Positions 7,952-15,295 are shown, numbered from the stretch's first letter. The stretch: 24,901 nt of DNA from JABWBR01 sp036741235 (GCA_036741235.1 DAINSQ010000065.1:1-24901); one strand, 5' to 3'. Notes: generated by a model from the letters alone, not told the origin. Program-made: numbers and translations.

Positions 7952-8746
7952 TTAATCACCCAGTATTTTGCGCTTTTGCAAGGCAAATTCCTCATCTGTC
8001 AAAACGCCTTTATCCCGCAATTCTCCGAGCTTCAGTATCTGATCGAGCAGATCGTCGGCCGGCGTATTCAGGTCGGGCAATGACAGTGGCTTTTCCTCAG
8101 GTTCAGCCGACGCCGGCCGTTTATAGCCGTTGGCTACAAAGACGTCAAAACCGGACCGCGTACGCAAAAACGACAAGGCGTCGTGGTTTTTTATTTTGTC
8201 GGTATCTTTAAATCCGTTTGCTACCGCATTTTCGAGATGCTCAAACGAGCGGTCGGCGTCTTCCAAAATGGAATAACAACATGCCAGATTGAAATGGGTG
8301 GCCGGGTCGTAGGGCTGGAGCTCCAGGGCCTGCTCAAAATAATCAATCGCACCCTCGTAGTCATAATCGCGAAACTTTTCGATGCCCGCCCGCTTGAATT
8401 CACTGGCATCTGCCGGCTGCCTGGCTTTCTCCCGCCGGGCAGGGCGCCGGGCACTGCGACGCCGGGTCTCCGCCTCCCAATTCTCCCGGTCGGAATTGAG
8501 ATATTTGCGGTTATAACGTTCGTCAAATTCCAGCTGGGGCATTACAAACAACAAGACCGCATCGATGAAGCCCAACAAGGCAGGCAACATGATGTAAGGG
8601 TTATTTTCTTCTACTGTGATGACAAAGCATAGCCAAAAGAGTAGAAAGTGTACTACGCCCCAAAAGCGCTTACCCAGGTAAAAACGATGTACGCCAAAAA
8701 TGCCGAGAAAAAAGGCCAAAGCCGCTGCTACGTATTTGCTCTTCAT
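7952..8746 (-). CDS. TM2 domain protein with TPR and SHOCT segments (264 aa)
   Basis: Three parts are visible. Residues about 4-75 form a TM2 domain: two hydrophobic helices with the conserved FLGIFGVHRFYLGK turn. After a basic Arg-rich linker, residues about 115-190 form TPR-like helices (EGAIDYFEQALELQPYDPATHFNLACCYS). The last 35 residues match a SHOCT motif (LLDQILKLGELRDKGVLTDEEFALQKRKIL). The ATG at 8746 is preferred over one at 8773 because it starts directly at the TM2 helix. The protein is probably an inner-membrane scaffold with a cytoplasmic TPR; no enzymatic role is suggested. A perfect -7 element lies at 8789-8796. It is first in a likely two-gene operon with the M61 peptidase. 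Confidence 0.85.
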   Translation of the reverse strand: MKSKYVAAALAFFLGIFGVHRFYLGKRFWGVVHFLLFWLCFVITVEENNPYIMLPALLGFIDAVLLFVMPQLEFDERYNRKYLNSDRENWEAETRRRSARRPARREKARQPADASEFKRAGIEKFRDYDYEGAIDYFEQALELQPYDPATHFNLACCYSILEDADRSFEHLENAVANGFKDTDKIKNHDALSFLRTRSGFDVFVANGYKRPASAEPEEKPLSLPDLNTPADDLLDQILKLGELRDKGVLTDEEFALQKRKILGD

Positions 8747-8788
8747 CGCAAACAATTGATGTGTGTCGGGCAATGTTCGCTAAATCGC

Positions 8789-8796
8789 CAAAGTTA
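8789..8796 (-). promoter_or_regulatory. Bacteroidota -7 element upstream of TM2 gene
   Basis: The minus strand reads TAACTTTG, an exact match to the Bacteroidota -7 consensus TAnnTTTG, about 43 bp before the ATG at 8746. No TTG is found at the expected -33 spacing, so the promoter is only half supported. Confidence 0.5.
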
Positions 8797-8840
8797 ATAC
8801 TATTTTTATAGCCGTATGATATGTTATTATAGACAAATCG

Positions 8841-8940
8841 CCCCCCTCATCCCCCCTCATAACCCCTTCCCGACTTCCCTTTGGTCAGTACGGGACTCCT
8901 TTCAGTCGCATAACCCCTCATAACCCCTCATAACCCCTCA
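8841..8940. repeat. Short tandem C-rich repeats (10-bp units)
   Basis: Two copies of CCCCCCTCAT (8841-8860) are followed, after about 50 bp of non-repetitive sequence, by three exact copies of TAACCCCTCA (8911-8940). The two units are related. The array lies between the terminator of ncRNA A and the promoter of the TM2 gene. No function is evident. Confidence 0.85.
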
Positions 8941-8977
8941 ACAAAAGATTGCCCGGCCACAAAACATGGCCAGGCAA
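8941..8977 (-). terminator. Intrinsic terminator of candidate ncRNA A
   Basis: On the minus strand an 11-bp stem (8967-8977 pairing with 8949-8959, including one G-U pair) encloses a 7-nt loop (TGTTTTG as read on minus) and is followed by TCTTTTGTTG. The T-rich tail on only this strand fixes the direction. Confidence 0.75.
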
Positions 8978-9140
8978 CCGAAAACCGATTTAAGTACAAT
9001 CTTTATGGCGTAGCATGCCGCATGGCATACTTGCAATATCTTCTTGTTTTTTGTGTTTATGATAGAAACGACGGTTAGAGGATGTACCCCTTGAGGGTGC
9101 GCTTGGGAAGCGAACAATCCACATCCTTGATTGTACACTG
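8941..9140 (-). ncRNA. Candidate structured small RNA A (about 195 nt)
   Basis: A consensus promoter at 9146-9176 and an intrinsic terminator at 8941-8977 bound about 195 nt with no convincing reading frame. The sequence supports several helices. A long-range closing stem pairs 9129-9135 with 8995-9001 (7 of 7). Inside it, 9121-9126 pairs with 9080-9085 (6 of 6) and encloses two hairpins at 9100-9112 (CGCTT/AAGCG, 3-nt loop) and 9086-9098 (5 bp, one G-U), forming a three-way junction. A further hairpin sits at 9010-9030. A purine-rich unpaired stretch lies between. The family is unknown to me. A 6S-like RNA of the phylum (the 6S-Flavo class) is one candidate to test; a leader of the downstream TM2 gene is another, but the terminator argues for a stand-alone RNA. 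Confidence 0.6.
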
Positions 9141-9145
9141 CACGA

Positions 9146-9176
9146 CAAAGTTAATGATTTAAACGACGCCTTCCAA
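9146..9176 (-). promoter_or_regulatory. Consensus promoter of candidate ncRNA A
   Basis: The minus strand has TTG (9174-9176), a 20-bp spacer and TAACTTTG (9146-9153), a full match to the Bacteroidota housekeeping promoter TTG-N19-21-TAnnTTTG. Transcription should begin near 9138-9141. Confidence 0.75.
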
Positions 9177-9221
9177 CACTTTTCACCGAATAATACGCTA
9201 TGCAGGTATCTTTTATTGTAT

Positions 9222-9252
9222 AAAAAAAGCCCGATACTTTGTGGTATCGGGC
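9222..9252 (-). terminator. Intrinsic terminator of candidate ncRNA B
   Basis: A perfect 9-bp stem (GCCCGATAC and its complement, 9229-9237 with 9244-9252) with a 6-nt loop is followed on the minus strand by seven Ts. On the plus strand it is not followed by Ts, so it terminates minus-strand transcription coming from the 9350 region. Confidence 0.85.
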
Positions 9253-9349
9253 CAACGATTCTGGCATCAACGTATTCGTGTTAATGTCCCCCTATTCTTG
9301 TTTATCTTGATCAACTGCACTTAAGCAGTGTTGCGTGTTGTAATATTTT
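9222..9349 (-). ncRNA. Candidate small RNA B (about 125 nt)
   Basis: A full-consensus promoter (9354-9384) and a strong intrinsic terminator (9222-9252) delimit about 125 nt on the minus strand without a persuasive open reading frame. One internal hairpin is visible around 9315-9332 (CTGC/GCAG with flanking CAA/TTG pairing). Between it and the terminator stem is an unpaired, purine-rich stretch with AATAGGGGGACA. The size and layout fit a trans-acting small RNA or a 6S-like RNA, but I cannot place it in a known family. It lies directly upstream of the divergently read secreted-protein gene at 9485 and in tandem with ncRNA A. Confidence 0.55.
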
Positions 9350-9353
9350 TGCA

Positions 9354-9384
9354 CAAATATATACTCACATAATACCACATTCAA
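9354..9384 (-). promoter_or_regulatory. Consensus promoter of candidate ncRNA B
   Basis: The minus strand has TTG (9382-9384), a 20-bp spacer and TATATTTG (9354-9361), a full match to the Bacteroidota consensus. The predicted start is near 9347-9349. Confidence 0.75.
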
Positions 9385-9484
9385 CCCCATATTAATGTGG
9401 CAGGTTGTACATTCAATGCTATTTAATTGATTTCCTGCTGTTTTTATAAAAAAATACGTTTTATTTGATGAAGCTTTCGCAAAA

Positions 9485-10708
9485 ATGAGACGAACCTGTA
9501 ACATATACCCGGCAATGGTCGGACTGCTGCTGTGCATGCTGAGCGGTATCAATGCCCCGGCGCAATGGCTGGCTGGGCAATGGACCGGCGCCGTTTGGCA
9601 AGACCAGCCCGGTAGCAGATTCAGCTATTCGGTTACATTAGAGCAAAAAGGCCAGGTGCTCACCGGCACAGCCCATTCGACCAATCGCAAAATTGAAGCC
9701 CGGTTCCAAATCAGCGGATACTGGGACGGCAGCACCCTGGCCCTCCAGGAAGTGAAGCAAACCGATCCTGCCTCGCCCAAATGGTGCCTCAAATACGCTA
9801 CGCTTTACGTTAGTACCTCCGCCGACTCGGTATTCCTTGAAGGAGAATGGCGGGCCGACGGCTGTAAACCCGGCAAAATGCGACTCGGCAAAAAAAATAC
9901 GGGAGAACTCGCCGACTTGCAGGTGGAGTCGCCTTTTACAATCACCGGCCCCTGGAAAGGTCGCCTCTCCCAATCCGACCGCGATTATGGTTTTTATTTT
10001 GAAATTGACCTGCAATCTCCCAACAAGGGCGCTTCGAATATTAGCTCCGACGGCCCCGGCGGCAATGCCTCCCATCAACTGGAATGGCAGTGGCTGGCCG
10101 CCGACAGCGCCGTCGACATCCGCGAATTGGCCGTCAACTCACGCTCTAACCCCGAATGGAAATGGTGTATCAAAAATATGCGCCTGCACCTGCGTAAAGA
10201 ACGCCTCCGCTTCGTGCTGGAAGGCGACTGGCAGGGAGTCATCGAAGGTTTTACCCCCGAAACCGGCGCCTGCGCGCCCGGGCGCATCACGCTAGAAAAA
10301 CCAGTCTTGACACAAACGATCAAAACGGCTACTCAGCCCCGACAAGACGCCTATACCGCCGAAACGGGCAGGGAGGTAAAAATTGACCACGTCGTGGAAG
10401 TGAGCAGCCCGAATATCCGACTACGAATCTGGGACAACGGCACCGTCGACGGCGATGTGGCCACTATTTTCCTCAACGGCAAACGCATCCTGAAAAGCCA
10501 CCGCGTGTCCAAACGCAAGGTGGTTATTCCGGTGTCGCTGTCCGATGAAAATAATATACTGGTACTCCACGCCGAAGATCTCGGCGATATCGTGCCCAAT
10601 ACAGTGGCAGTATCGGTAGACGATGGCAAACGCGAACAGGTGATTATCATTAGTTCTAACCTCAACCAAAGCGGCGCCATCCTCATCAAACAATTTAAAC
10701 TGGAATAA
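9485..10708 (+). CDS. Secreted protein with an internally duplicated beta domain (407 aa)
   Basis: The product starts with a signal peptide (hydrophobic stretch to about residue 25, ending PAQ). Two related segments follow, residues about 28-134 and 151-273. Each opens with a G-x-W-x-G beta strand, has a charged middle, a W-C-x-K strand (PKWCLKYATLYV and WKWCIKNMRLHL), then an LEG-x-W strand and a closing GC/AC-x-PG segment (GCKPGKMRL and GACAPGRITL). The paired cysteines in each copy could form a disulphide. After a linker, residues about 300-407 form a third beta-rich domain (RLRIWDNGTVDGDVATIFLNGKRI in part) of a type often seen at the end of secreted Bacteroidota proteins. There is no T9SS sorting motif. 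The function is unknown; a ligand- or glycan-binding periplasmic role is a guess. It is followed 103 bp later by lepB. Confidence 0.8.
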   Translation: MRRTCNIYPAMVGLLLCMLSGINAPAQWLAGQWTGAVWQDQPGSRFSYSVTLEQKGQVLTGTAHSTNRKIEARFQISGYWDGSTLALQEVKQTDPASPKWCLKYATLYVSTSADSVFLEGEWRADGCKPGKMRLGKKNTGELADLQVESPFTITGPWKGRLSQSDRDYGFYFEIDLQSPNKGASNISSDGPGGNASHQLEWQWLAADSAVDIRELAVNSRSNPEWKWCIKNMRLHLRKERLRFVLEGDWQGVIEGFTPETGACAPGRITLEKPVLTQTIKTATQPRQDAYTAETGREVKIDHVVEVSSPNIRLRIWDNGTVDGDVATIFLNGKRILKSHRVSKRKVVIPVSLSDENNILVLHAEDLGDIVPNTVAVSVDDGKREQVIIISSNLNQSGAILIKQFKLE

Positions 10709-10776
10709 TCTCGTACCTATAACGTCAAGCATTGACCAATAAGCGACGGGGCTGTTCCCATCCTCACATTTTCATT

Positions 10777-10784
10777 TATCTTTG
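10777..10784 (+). promoter_or_regulatory. -7 element upstream of lepB
   Basis: TATCTTTG matches TAnnTTTG exactly, 27 bp before the ATG of the signal peptidase gene. At the -33 position only TTC (10755-10757) is found, 19 bp upstream. It probably drives the lepB-TonB receptor-small protein operon. Confidence 0.6.
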
Positions 10785-10811
10785 CAGCGCAAGAAAAAAA
10801 CTACCTAAGGA

Positions 10812-11792
10812 ATGAGTATTCTTATTTTTGTCATCGTTTCCTACATTCTGCTGAGTATCAGCCTGATGAAAGTATTCGAAAAAGCCGGTGAAGCCGGCTG
10901 GAAAGGACTGGTTCCCGGCCTGAATTTCGTAGTCTGGTCCCGATTGGTAGGCCGCAAGCCCCAATATGCCGCCTGGCTATTGTTCCCTATCGTGAATATT
11001 TTTATCTATGCCGGCCTTTGCGTCGATATGGTGCGTTCTTTCAAAAAATACCGCTTCTGGCATAGCGCCATCGCAGTGATCTACGCACCACTCGCTTTCT
11101 TTTATTTGGGCTACAAAAAAGAAGAAGCCTACGACGGCCCTACACTCGAAAAAGAAGCCGCCTACGCCCAGCAAATTCACGAAGCCCAGCAAGCCGGCAA
11201 TAGCCGGCAGTTGCAAAAGCTAATAGCCGCAAATCCATACAAAAAAGGCCCCATCCGCGAATGGGTGGAGGCTATCGTTTTTGCCGTCTTTGCCGCGGCG
11301 TTTATCCGCATGTTCCTCATCGAAGCATACGTGATCCCCACGTCTTCTATGGAAGGATCGCTGCTGGTGGGCGACTTTTTGTTTGTGAGCAAGGCACACT
11401 ACGGTATCCGCATGCCGCAAACGGTACTGATGGTTCCGCTGTTGCACAACCGCACGCCGGTTATCAACCGCGAGTCTTATCTGTCAAAACCCAGCCTGCC
11501 CTACAAACGCCTGCCCGCACTCGAAAAAATCGATAATAACGACCCCGTGGTATTCAATTACCCGGAAGGCGATAGCGTATACGTTTTCCCGGAAAGAACC
11601 TGGAGTATCAACGACTATAGGCGCGGCACCGTTATGCTGGGCAATGAATACCACTATCAGGCCATCAAGTCGGGAAGAGCGCCCCTCGTGGTTCGCCCCA
11701 ACGACAAAAAAGACCACTACATCAAACGCTGTATCGCCATTGCCGGCGATAGCCTCGAAATCCGCGACCGACAAGTCTATATCAACGGCTAA
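10812..11792 (+). CDS. lepB: Signal peptidase I, N-terminal part, ended by in-frame TAA (326 aa)
   Basis: Residues about 1-105 are a multi-helix membrane region typical of the long Bacteroidota signal peptidases (DUF5684-like). A further membrane helix (about 152-172) precedes the S26 catalytic domain. The nucleophile is S179 in PTSSMEGSL and the general-base lysine is K305 in HYIKRCIAIAGDSLEI. The frame is closed by TAA at 11790-11792, but the same frame continues open for another 636 bp and encodes the rest of the domain, including the conserved GDNRxxSxDSR box. The intact gene would span 10812-12428 (538 residues). The TAA sits where CAA is expected: NGQPA occurs again at 12213-12227 in nearly identical DNA with CAA. 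So this is either a sequencing/assembly error or a real nonsense mutation. LepB is normally essential, cleaving Sec signal peptides at the outer face of the inner membrane. Confidence 0.88.
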   Translation: MSILIFVIVSYILLSISLMKVFEKAGEAGWKGLVPGLNFVVWSRLVGRKPQYAAWLLFPIVNIFIYAGLCVDMVRSFKKYRFWHSAIAVIYAPLAFFYLGYKKEEAYDGPTLEKEAAYAQQIHEAQQAGNSRQLQKLIAANPYKKGPIREWVEAIVFAVFAAAFIRMFLIEAYVIPTSSMEGSLLVGDFLFVSKAHYGIRMPQTVLMVPLLHNRTPVINRESYLSKPSLPYKRLPALEKIDNNDPVVFNYPEGDSVYVFPERTWSINDYRRGTVMLGNEYHYQAIKSGRAPLVVRPNDKKDHYIKRCIAIAGDSLEIRDRQVYING

Positions 11793-11927
11793 CCCGCCAA
11801 AAACCCGAAATACCTGCAATATTCCTACACGGTCAGCTTCCCCAACGGATCGGTCAACCAACGCAATTTCGAAAAATGGGGCATCAGCGAAGAAGACAAC
11901 CGCCCTACCCGCTCGCCTTTTATCAGG

Positions 11928-12428
11928 GTGATGTACCTGTCGGACGAACAAAAGCAAAAGGTCCAGCAAATGGACTCCAGTATCATGATTGTGCCCGTTG
12001 ATTACGGCGCCGAAGGCAACGCCCGCGGCAATCTCTTCCCCCACGACCCCGTGAATTTCCCCAATTGGACGATCGACGACTTCGGCCCCATCTATGTGCC
12101 CAAAAAAGGCGTCACCGTCGATATCAGCCCCCGGAATATCGCCCTCTACCGGCGCATTATCGCCAACTACGAAGGCAACAAACTGGAGGAAAAAGACGGC
12201 AAAATATACATCAACGGCCAACCCGCTACCCAGTATACTTTTAAAATGAACTACTACTGGATGATGGGCGACAACCGCCACAATTCCGAAGATTCCCGCG
12301 TATGGGGTTTTGTGCCCGAAGATCATATCGTGGGCAAACCCTTGTTTATCTGGTTTTCAACCAAAAACGCGAATATCCGAAATGGAATCAACTGGAACCG
12401 CATCTTTACTTCGGCTGATAAACGCTAA
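11928..12428 (+). CDS. lepB: Signal peptidase I, C-terminal part after the nonsense codon (166 aa)
   Basis: This segment is in the same frame as the upstream lepB part. Coding similarity begins immediately after the TAA (11793 onward: PKYLQYSYTVSFPNG and so on), and the ATG at 11928 is only the first methionine inside it. It carries the S26 box E, GDNRHNSEDSRVWGFVPEDH, near residues 113-132, which closes the active-site region. Alone it lacks the catalytic Ser and Lys and the membrane anchor, so it is not expected to work as an independent protein. It should be treated as the 3' end of one lepB gene. Its last 47 bp overlap the predicted start of the TonB receptor gene. Confidence 0.85.
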   Translation: MMYLSDEQKQKVQQMDSSIMIVPVDYGAEGNARGNLFPHDPVNFPNWTIDDFGPIYVPKKGVTVDISPRNIALYRRIIANYEGNKLEEKDGKIYINGQPATQYTFKMNYYWMMGDNRHNSEDSRVWGFVPEDHIVGKPLFIWFSTKNANIRNGINWNRIFTSADKR

Positions 12429-15000
12429 ACCGGGACTATCGGTCAGTCGCCTGCCAGGCGTCCGACCAATAGCCGCATTAGCCATTTTCACCTTTCTGCT
12501 TGCCCTGAACACCGCTTTCTCCCAATCGGAAAAAGCAGTAGTGACAGGTATCGTTACCGATGCCGAAAACAACGCGCCTATCGAGTTGGTGACCGTCTAC
12601 GTCAAAAACACCACCAACGCCGTCGAAACCGCCGCCAACGGTCGCTACAGTATAGAAGTGCCTGCCAACCAGCCGGTAGAGATCACCTTCACGCGCATCG
12701 GCTACAAAGAAACGACCGCCGCCCTCGACGCCATGCCTGCCCGCACCATTCGTCAGGTCGACGTATCGCTGGCCTCCATGGAATCGGACCTCGAAGTGGT
12801 GGTGCGCCAAAGTAAAATCGAAGACGCCGGCATGATCCGCGAAGATGTGACCAAACTCCGGCTGCTGCCCACTACTACCGGCAACCTGGAAAGCGTGTTG
12901 CCCCACCTGGCACTCGGCGCCAGCAGCGGCAGCGGCGGCGAACTGACTTCGCAATACAACGTGCGCGGCGGCAACTACGACGAAAACCTCGTGTACGTCA
13001 ACGATTTTGAAATCTACCGCCCCCAGTTGATACGGGCCGGGCAACAGGAAGGCCTCACGTTTGCCAATATTGACCTGCTGCAAAGCCTGTCTTTTTCTTC
13101 AGGCGGCTTCGAAGCCCGCTATGGCGACAAGATGTCGTCGGTACTCGATGTGAAATACAAACGCCCCGATAGCGTAAGAGCCTCGGTGGGACTCAGCTTC
13201 CTGGGCGGCTCCGCACACATCGAAGGCAGCCTGAAACCCGGCAAAGACGACTACAAACGCCTTCGCTACCTGGTGGGCGCCCGCTATAAAACGACCCGCT
13301 ACTTGCTGGGAACGCTCGACGTCACAGGCGAATATGTGCCCAATTTCAGCGATTATCAGGCCTATATTACCTACGACCTTTCCCGCGACCTGCAAATCGG
13401 CGTGATGGGCAATTACAACCGCAGCGTGTACCGCTTTCGCCCCGTAGAACGCAGCACAGGCCTGGGCCTGGTCAACTTTGCACTCGAACTGTTCAGCGTT
13501 TTTGAAGGACAGGAGGTCGACGATTTTACTACTAGTATGGGAGGCGTAACGCTGACTTATCTGCCCGAACGCAAGCGCAATCCTTATTTCCTCAAATTGC
13601 TCGCCTCTACTTTCCGCAGCGACGAAAACGAGCGCATCGACATCATCGGCAGGTATAGCCTCCGGCAAATTGAGTCCGACCAGGGTAGCGACAATTTTGG
13701 CGAAGTACTGGCCGAACTGGGCGCCGGTACCCAGCACCAGTACGTGAGGAATTTTCTCGATATCCAATTAAATAATATAGAACACAAAGGCGGTATTGAA
13801 ATCCAAATGCCGCACAGCAACTCAGAGATTACCAGCAGCCACTTTTTGCAGTGGAGCGTGAAATACCAAAACGAACAAATTCAGGACTGGCTCAACGAAT
13901 GGGAGCGCCTCGATTCGGCAGGTTATTCGCTGCCCTACGATACCACCCAATTGTTGCTCTTCAATGTACTCAAAACACGCAACAACCTGAATTCCAATCG
14001 CTTTTCGGCTTACCTGATGGATACCTACACCTGGCGCCGCGAAAGCGTAGCGGAGGTGCGCCTGTCGGCAGGCGTTCGCGCTTCTTACTGGGATCTCAAC
14101 GGCGAAGCGATTATTTCGCCCCGCGCCCAAATCCTGTACAAACCCCTCGCCACTAAAAGCGATATTTCCTATAAATTATCGGGCGGACTGTATTTCCAAC
14201 CGCCATTCTACCGCGAAATGCGCGGCTTCGACGGGCAAGTGAATACCTCGCTGCAATCGCAGAAATCAGCCCATATCGTGGGCAGTTTTACCTATGATTT
14301 TTATTTGGGTAAAAATAATCCCAAGAAGTTCCGCTTTATTACCGAGGCTTATTACAAAAGGCTCTGGGATTTAGTCTCTTACGAGATCGAAAACGTGCGC
14401 ATTCGCTACTCCGGCTTCAATGACGCCACTGGTTATGTCACAGGCATCGACTTCCGCCTCAACGGCGAATTCGTGCCCGATGCCGAATCCTGGATCAACC
14501 TGTCGTTCTTGCGCGCCCGCGAGCAACTCACGGGCATACAACACCTGCGCCGCGAGATAGGGCAAACAGAAGCCGTTCCCGTAGATGACGTGCCCCGCCC
14601 CACCGATCAATTGATGACGCTGTCGATGTTTTTCCAGGATTACCTGCCGAAAAACAAGAATTTCAAGATGCACCTCAATTTTACCGTAGGCACCGGCCTT
14701 CCTTTCGGGCTACAGGGCAACAATCGCATTTATCGCAACACTTACCGCTTTTCACCCTACCACCGGGTAGATATCGGCTTTTCACTGGCCCTTTGGGACG
14801 AATCATGGCGCAACCGCAAACCCAACCATTTCCTGCGCTTTTCCCGGAGTTCCTGGCTCAGCCTCGAAGTATTTAACCTGATGCAGGTGCAAAACCAGGC
14901 CGGCAATACGTGGATCAAAACTGTATTTAACCAGCAATACGCTATTCCCAATTATCTGACTTCGCGCCGTATTAATCTACGGCTGCGTTTTGATTTTTAA
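12382..15000 (+). CDS. TonB-dependent outer-membrane receptor (872 aa)
   Basis: After a signal peptide (hydrophobic stretch at residues about 30-50 ending AFSQ), residues about 55-140 form a carboxypeptidase-regulatory-like domain (VTGIVTDAENNAPIELVTVYV), followed by a plug domain with QYNVRGGNYDENLVYVNDFEIYRP and SGGFEARYGDKMSSVLDV. The remainder is a beta-barrel that ends in a strand with terminal phenylalanine (INLRLRFDF), the usual outer-membrane assembly signal. It lacks the SusC-type signature, and no SusD partner follows, so the substrate (siderophore, cofactor, peptide or sugar) is open. The start is uncertain. The ATG at 12382 overlaps lepB by 47 bp, an alternative ATG at 12310 overlaps by 119 bp, and no in-frame GTG or TTG lies after lepB. 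It is probably translated from the lepB transcript. Confidence 0.9.
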   Translation: MESTGTASLLRLINAKPGLSVSRLPGVRPIAALAIFTFLLALNTAFSQSEKAVVTGIVTDAENNAPIELVTVYVKNTTNAVETAANGRYSIEVPANQPVEITFTRIGYKETTAALDAMPARTIRQVDVSLASMESDLEVVVRQSKIEDAGMIREDVTKLRLLPTTTGNLESVLPHLALGASSGSGGELTSQYNVRGGNYDENLVYVNDFEIYRPQLIRAGQQEGLTFANIDLLQSLSFSSGGFEARYGDKMSSVLDVKYKRPDSVRASVGLSFLGGSAHIEGSLKPGKDDYKRLRYLVGARYKTTRYLLGTLDVTGEYVPNFSDYQAYITYDLSRDLQIGVMGNYNRSVYRFRPVERSTGLGLVNFALELFSVFEGQEVDDFTTSMGGVTLTYLPERKRNPYFLKLLASTFRSDENERIDIIGRYSLRQIESDQGSDNFGEVLAELGAGTQHQYVRNFLDIQLNNIEHKGGIEIQMPHSNSEITSSHFLQWSVKYQNEQIQDWLNEWERLDSAGYSLPYDTTQLLLFNVLKTRNNLNSNRFSAYLMDTYTWRRESVAEVRLSAGVRASYWDLNGEAIISPRAQILYKPLATKSDISYKLSGGLYFQPPFYREMRGFDGQVNTSLQSQKSAHIVGSFTYDFYLGKNNPKKFRFITEAYYKRLWDLVSYEIENVRIRYSGFNDATGYVTGIDFRLNGEFVPDAESWINLSFLRAREQLTGIQHLRREIGQTEAVPVDDVPRPTDQLMTLSMFFQDYLPKNKNFKMHLNFTVGTGLPFGLQGNNRIYRNTYRFSPYHRVDIGFSLALWDESWRNRKPNHFLRFSRSSWLSLEVFNLMQVQNQAGNTWIKTVFNQQYAIPNYLTSRRINLRLRFDF

Positions 15001-15004
15001 GACC

Positions 15005-15190
15005 ATGGCGCGAAAAGATTTTACCCCCTCCCCTACTCCCCAACCCCGTCGACGTTCTGTTGGTCAACTCATTTTCCTGCTTGTCGCCGTTTTTATCCTG
15101 TTTTCTGTGGCGCTCCAAAAATGCGGGTTTAAGGTGGTCAACAGCTCCGAAGACTCTGAGATTATTGACAAACCGCATCGGGGGTATTGA
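15005..15190 (+). CDS. Small single-pass membrane protein (61 aa)
   Basis: The ATG at 15005 lies 5 bp after the stop of the TonB receptor gene, in the same direction. The 61-residue product has a basic, proline-rich N-terminus (about 22 residues), one hydrophobic helix (about 25-43, VGQLIFLLVAVFILFSVAL) and a short charged tail. The positive N-terminus suggests N-in topology. I do not recognise a family. The tight spacing, frame and plausible topology support it as a real gene, perhaps working with the receptor, but shortness leaves doubt. Confidence 0.55.
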   Translation: MARKDFTPSPTPQPRRRSVGQLIFLLVAVFILFSVALQKCGFKVVNSSEDSEIIDKPHRGY

Positions 15191-15295
15191 TGTTTGATTT
15201 TTGATTTTTAATATTGGATATTGGATGCTTGATGTTTAATTTTTAATTATTAATTTTTGATTTTTAATTAATTATCCAACATTCAACATCAATTA
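15191..15295. repeat. AT-rich low-complexity spacer between convergent genes
   Basis: The 105 bp between two convergent stops consist of near-repeats of TTTTTAAT, TTGGATATTGGATG and TTTTTGATT. The left part (TTGGAT, GATGTTTAAT) is roughly complementary to the right part (ATTATCCAAC, CATCAATT), so a loose hairpin could form in RNA from either strand. It may serve as a terminator region for both genes, but no clean stem with a T-run is seen. Confidence 0.6.

Noticed and set aside
8938..9138. A 66-residue minus-strand frame over candidate ncRNA A
   Set aside because: It has no protein-like composition, starts right at the expected transcript start, and its sequence is explained by base-paired helices.
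8941..9140. tmRNA or SRP RNA identity for ncRNA A
   Set aside because: No tRNA-like acceptor with CCA, no tag reading frame and no GGAAGGA-type SRP loop can be seen.
9292..9552. An 86-residue minus-strand frame overlapping ncRNA B and the 9485 gene start
   Set aside because: It spans a consensus promoter and overlaps the signal peptide of a well-supported gene on the other strand.
11790..11792. Stop-codon reassignment of TAA
   Set aside because: TAA ends many intact genes in this window, including lepB itself at 12426-12428, so a genome-wide reassignment does not fit. A single-base change is simpler.
12310..12381. Upstream ATG for the TonB receptor
   Set aside because: It would overlap lepB by 119 bp and add residues not resembling a signal peptide. 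The ATG at 12382 is preferred but not proven.
15191..15295. Clean intrinsic terminator between the small membrane protein and the T9SS gene
   Set aside because: Only loose complementarity in AT-rich DNA; no compact GC stem followed by a T-run.
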